Below, in pieces: positions 62,827 to 64,000 of a DNA stretch of 64,000 nt. The notes beneath the pieces were generated by a model, which saw only the letters and a program-made list of their open reading frames with translations, searched no databases and had not been told where the DNA came from. The translations under genes were made by a program, and so were the position numbers. Source of the stretch: Bordetella genomosp. 2 (lineage in GTDB: Bacteria; Pseudomonadota; Gammaproteobacteria; Burkholderiales; Burkholderiaceae_B); NCBI RefSeq assembly GCF_002261345.1, contig NZ_NEVT01000007.1:1-64000 (forward strand), given 5' to 3'. Within the stretch, counting starts at the first letter, position 1; every line of letters starts with the position of its first letter.

Positions 62827-64000
62827 ATGAACCCCGACTCCCCCTCCCCCGCACTGGCCGGCATCTCCGGCAATCGCGTGTTGACGCCCGCCGGCCTGGG
62901 CGGCAGCCACCTGGTTTTTCGCGACGGCCGCATCGGCGATCCCGGCACGGCTCCCGCCGCCGGCGGCGCCTGGCTGGATGCCGGCGACCTGCTGGTGCTG
63001 CCCGGCATCGTCGACCTGCACGGCGACGCTTTCGAACGCGCCGTCATGCCCCGCCCCGGCGTGACCTTTCCGTACGACGCTGCCCTGCACGACGTCGACC
63101 GCCAGCTGCTGGCCAACGGCATTACTACCGAATTCCACGGCGTCACGCTGTCCTGGGAAGGCGGGTTGCGCGGCGAGCCTTACGCCGAGCGCATGTTCGA
63201 ATGCCTGGAACGCATGCGCGAGGCGCTGGGCGCGCGGCACCACGTGCACCTGCGCTTCGAGACGCATCACGTCGACGGCGTGGGCATCGCGCAGCAGTGG
63301 ATACGGGCCGGCCGCGTGCAATTCCTGGCCCTGAACGACCACTTGCCCGGCATGGCCCGCCGCCTGGGCGACGACCGCAAGCTGCTGCAATACGCCGACC
63401 GCGCCGAATGCGACCTGGACACCTTCCAGGCGCGCATCCGGCAAGCCATGGCGGCCGCCGACGACGTGGGCGACGCCATGCGCGAACTGGCCCGCAGCGC
63501 GCGCGAAGCCGGCCTGAGCGTCGCCTCGCACGACGATCCCGATGCGGCCACGCGCCGCTATTACCATCAGTTGGGTTGCCGGGTGGCCGAGTTCCCGCTT
63601 ACCGCCGAGGCGGCCCGCGTGGCGCGCGACCTGGGCGACGCCATCGTGTTCGGCGCGCCCAACGTGGTGCGCGGCCGCAGCCACACCAATGCCCCCAACG
63701 CCGCCGAAATGGTGCGCGCCGGGCTATGCGACATCCTGACCTCCGACTACTACTATCCCGCGCCGCTGGCCGCCGCGCTGCGCCTGGCCGACCAGGGCAT
63801 CCTGCCGCTGCCGCAGGCCTGGCGGCTGGTGTCGGCCAACCCGGCGCGCGCCGCCGGCCTGGCCGACCGCGGCACGCTGGCGGCGGGCCAGGCGGCCGAC
63901 GCCATCGTGGTCGACGACAGCCTGCCGGGCCTGCCGCGCGTCTGCGCCGCCATCGTCGGCGGCGTGCTGCGCCATGCCACGCGCAGCTTCGAGGCCGCGC
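62827..64000 (+). CDS. PhnM-like amidohydrolase, copy 2 (truncated by window end)
   Basis: At least 391 residues of a second RPnTP hydrolase-like protein, open at the right edge. It is divergent from copy 1: the metal motif reads VDLHGDAFERAVMPRPGVTF, the catalytic histidine region is SVASHDDPDA, and TSDYYYPAPL is closer to E. coli's SSDYYP than copy 1. GITTEFHGVTLSWEGGLRG and LALNDHLPGMARR replace copy 1's MDHSPGQGQF segment. It starts at the ATG at 62827, downstream of the candidate PhnF operator, and probably begins another phn transcript (possibly with phnN or transport genes beyond the window). Confidence 0.88.
   Translation, partial: MNPDSPSPALAGISGNRVLTPAGLGGSHLVFRDGRIGDPGTAPAAGGAWLDAGDLLVLPGIVDLHGDAFERAVMPRPGVTFPYDAALHDVDRQLLANGITTEFHGVTLSWEGGLRGEPYAERMFECLERMREALGARHHVHLRFETHHVDGVGIAQQWIRAGRVQFLALNDHLPGMARRLGDDRKLLQYADRAECDLDTFQARIRQAMAAADDVGDAMRELARSAREAGLSVASHDDPDAATRRYYHQLGCRVAEFPLTAEAARVARDLGDAIVFGAPNVVRGRSHTNAPNAAEMVRAGLCDILTSDYYYPAPLAAALRLADQGILPLPQAWRLVSANPARAAGLADRGTLAAGQAADAIVVDDSLPGLPRVCAAIVGGVLRHATRSFEAA

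Overview
This window is high-GC DNA from a betaproteobacterium. The gene content and individual protein sequences (PurC, XerD, DnaX, the boxABC/boxR block, the phn C-P lyase operon) point to Bordetella or a close Alcaligenaceae relative. I saw no insertion sequence, phage gene, rRNA operon or CRISPR array. The absence of the IS481 copies that crowd B. pertussis fits B. bronchiseptica, B. parapertussis or a related species better, but species cannot be fixed from sequence alone.

Layout. 1-8.3 kb: the 5' part of dnaX, the 4.5S signal recognition particle RNA gene next to a long palindrome, an OsmC-like gene and an AddA/AddB-like helicase-nuclease pair. 8.3-14.2 kb: a very small membrane protein, an MFS transporter, a Crp/Fnr regulator, and an acyl-CoA ligase plus long acyl-CoA dehydrogenase pair. 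14.2-18.6 kb: tRNA-Arg(CCT), a PBP7-type endopeptidase with an Ala/Lys-rich linker, a ribbon-helix-helix protein, a DJ-1/PfpI protein, YbaK and XerD. 18.6-22.7 kb: a LysR regulator divergent from a thiamine-diphosphate enzyme and glutaryl-CoA dehydrogenase.

22.8-38.6 kb is an aerobic benzoyl-CoA (box) catabolic island. boxC-boxB-boxA run leftwards. boxR, also leftwards, encodes a helix-turn-helix/shikimate-kinase-like regulator. A rightward operon carries a DUF4863 gene, boxD, benzoate-CoA ligase, an alpha/beta hydrolase and a complete branched-chain-type ABC transporter, probably for benzoate uptake. The two opposing promoters share one architecture: GTGCTTGAC over the -35 and GCACTA at the -10, both with 17-bp spacing, consistent with joint control by BoxR. 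38.6-44.5 kb: a polar amino-acid-type ABC transporter with an atypical ureohydrolase and an IclR regulator, then an acetolactate-synthase-like enzyme. 45.1-48.3 kb: a TctC/Bug binding protein, a 3-oxoacid CoA-transferase pair and an IclR regulator. The CoA-transferase could join the box pathway at the 3-oxoadipate level.

48.3-55.8 kb is mainly housekeeping: an AapJ-like binding protein, Sua5/TsaC, PurK, PurE, a divergent DsbB with a DUF5993 partner, PurC, a GFA-family protein and class II fructose-bisphosphate aldolase. 56.0-64.0 kb holds the C-P lyase operon phnGHIJKLM (leftward), phnF and a second phnM-like gene (rightward, cut by the window end). TCTAGA motifs at both phn promoters are candidate PhnF operators.

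The most unusual non-coding features are a 163-bp element bounded by perfect 30-bp inverted repeats between boxR and boxC, a near-perfect 27-bp-arm palindrome overlapping the start of the 4.5S RNA gene, a dispersed family of GGTGTCAGGC palindromes including three tandem copies inside the box operon, and a 107-bp tandem duplication of a related palindrome near 44.8 kb.
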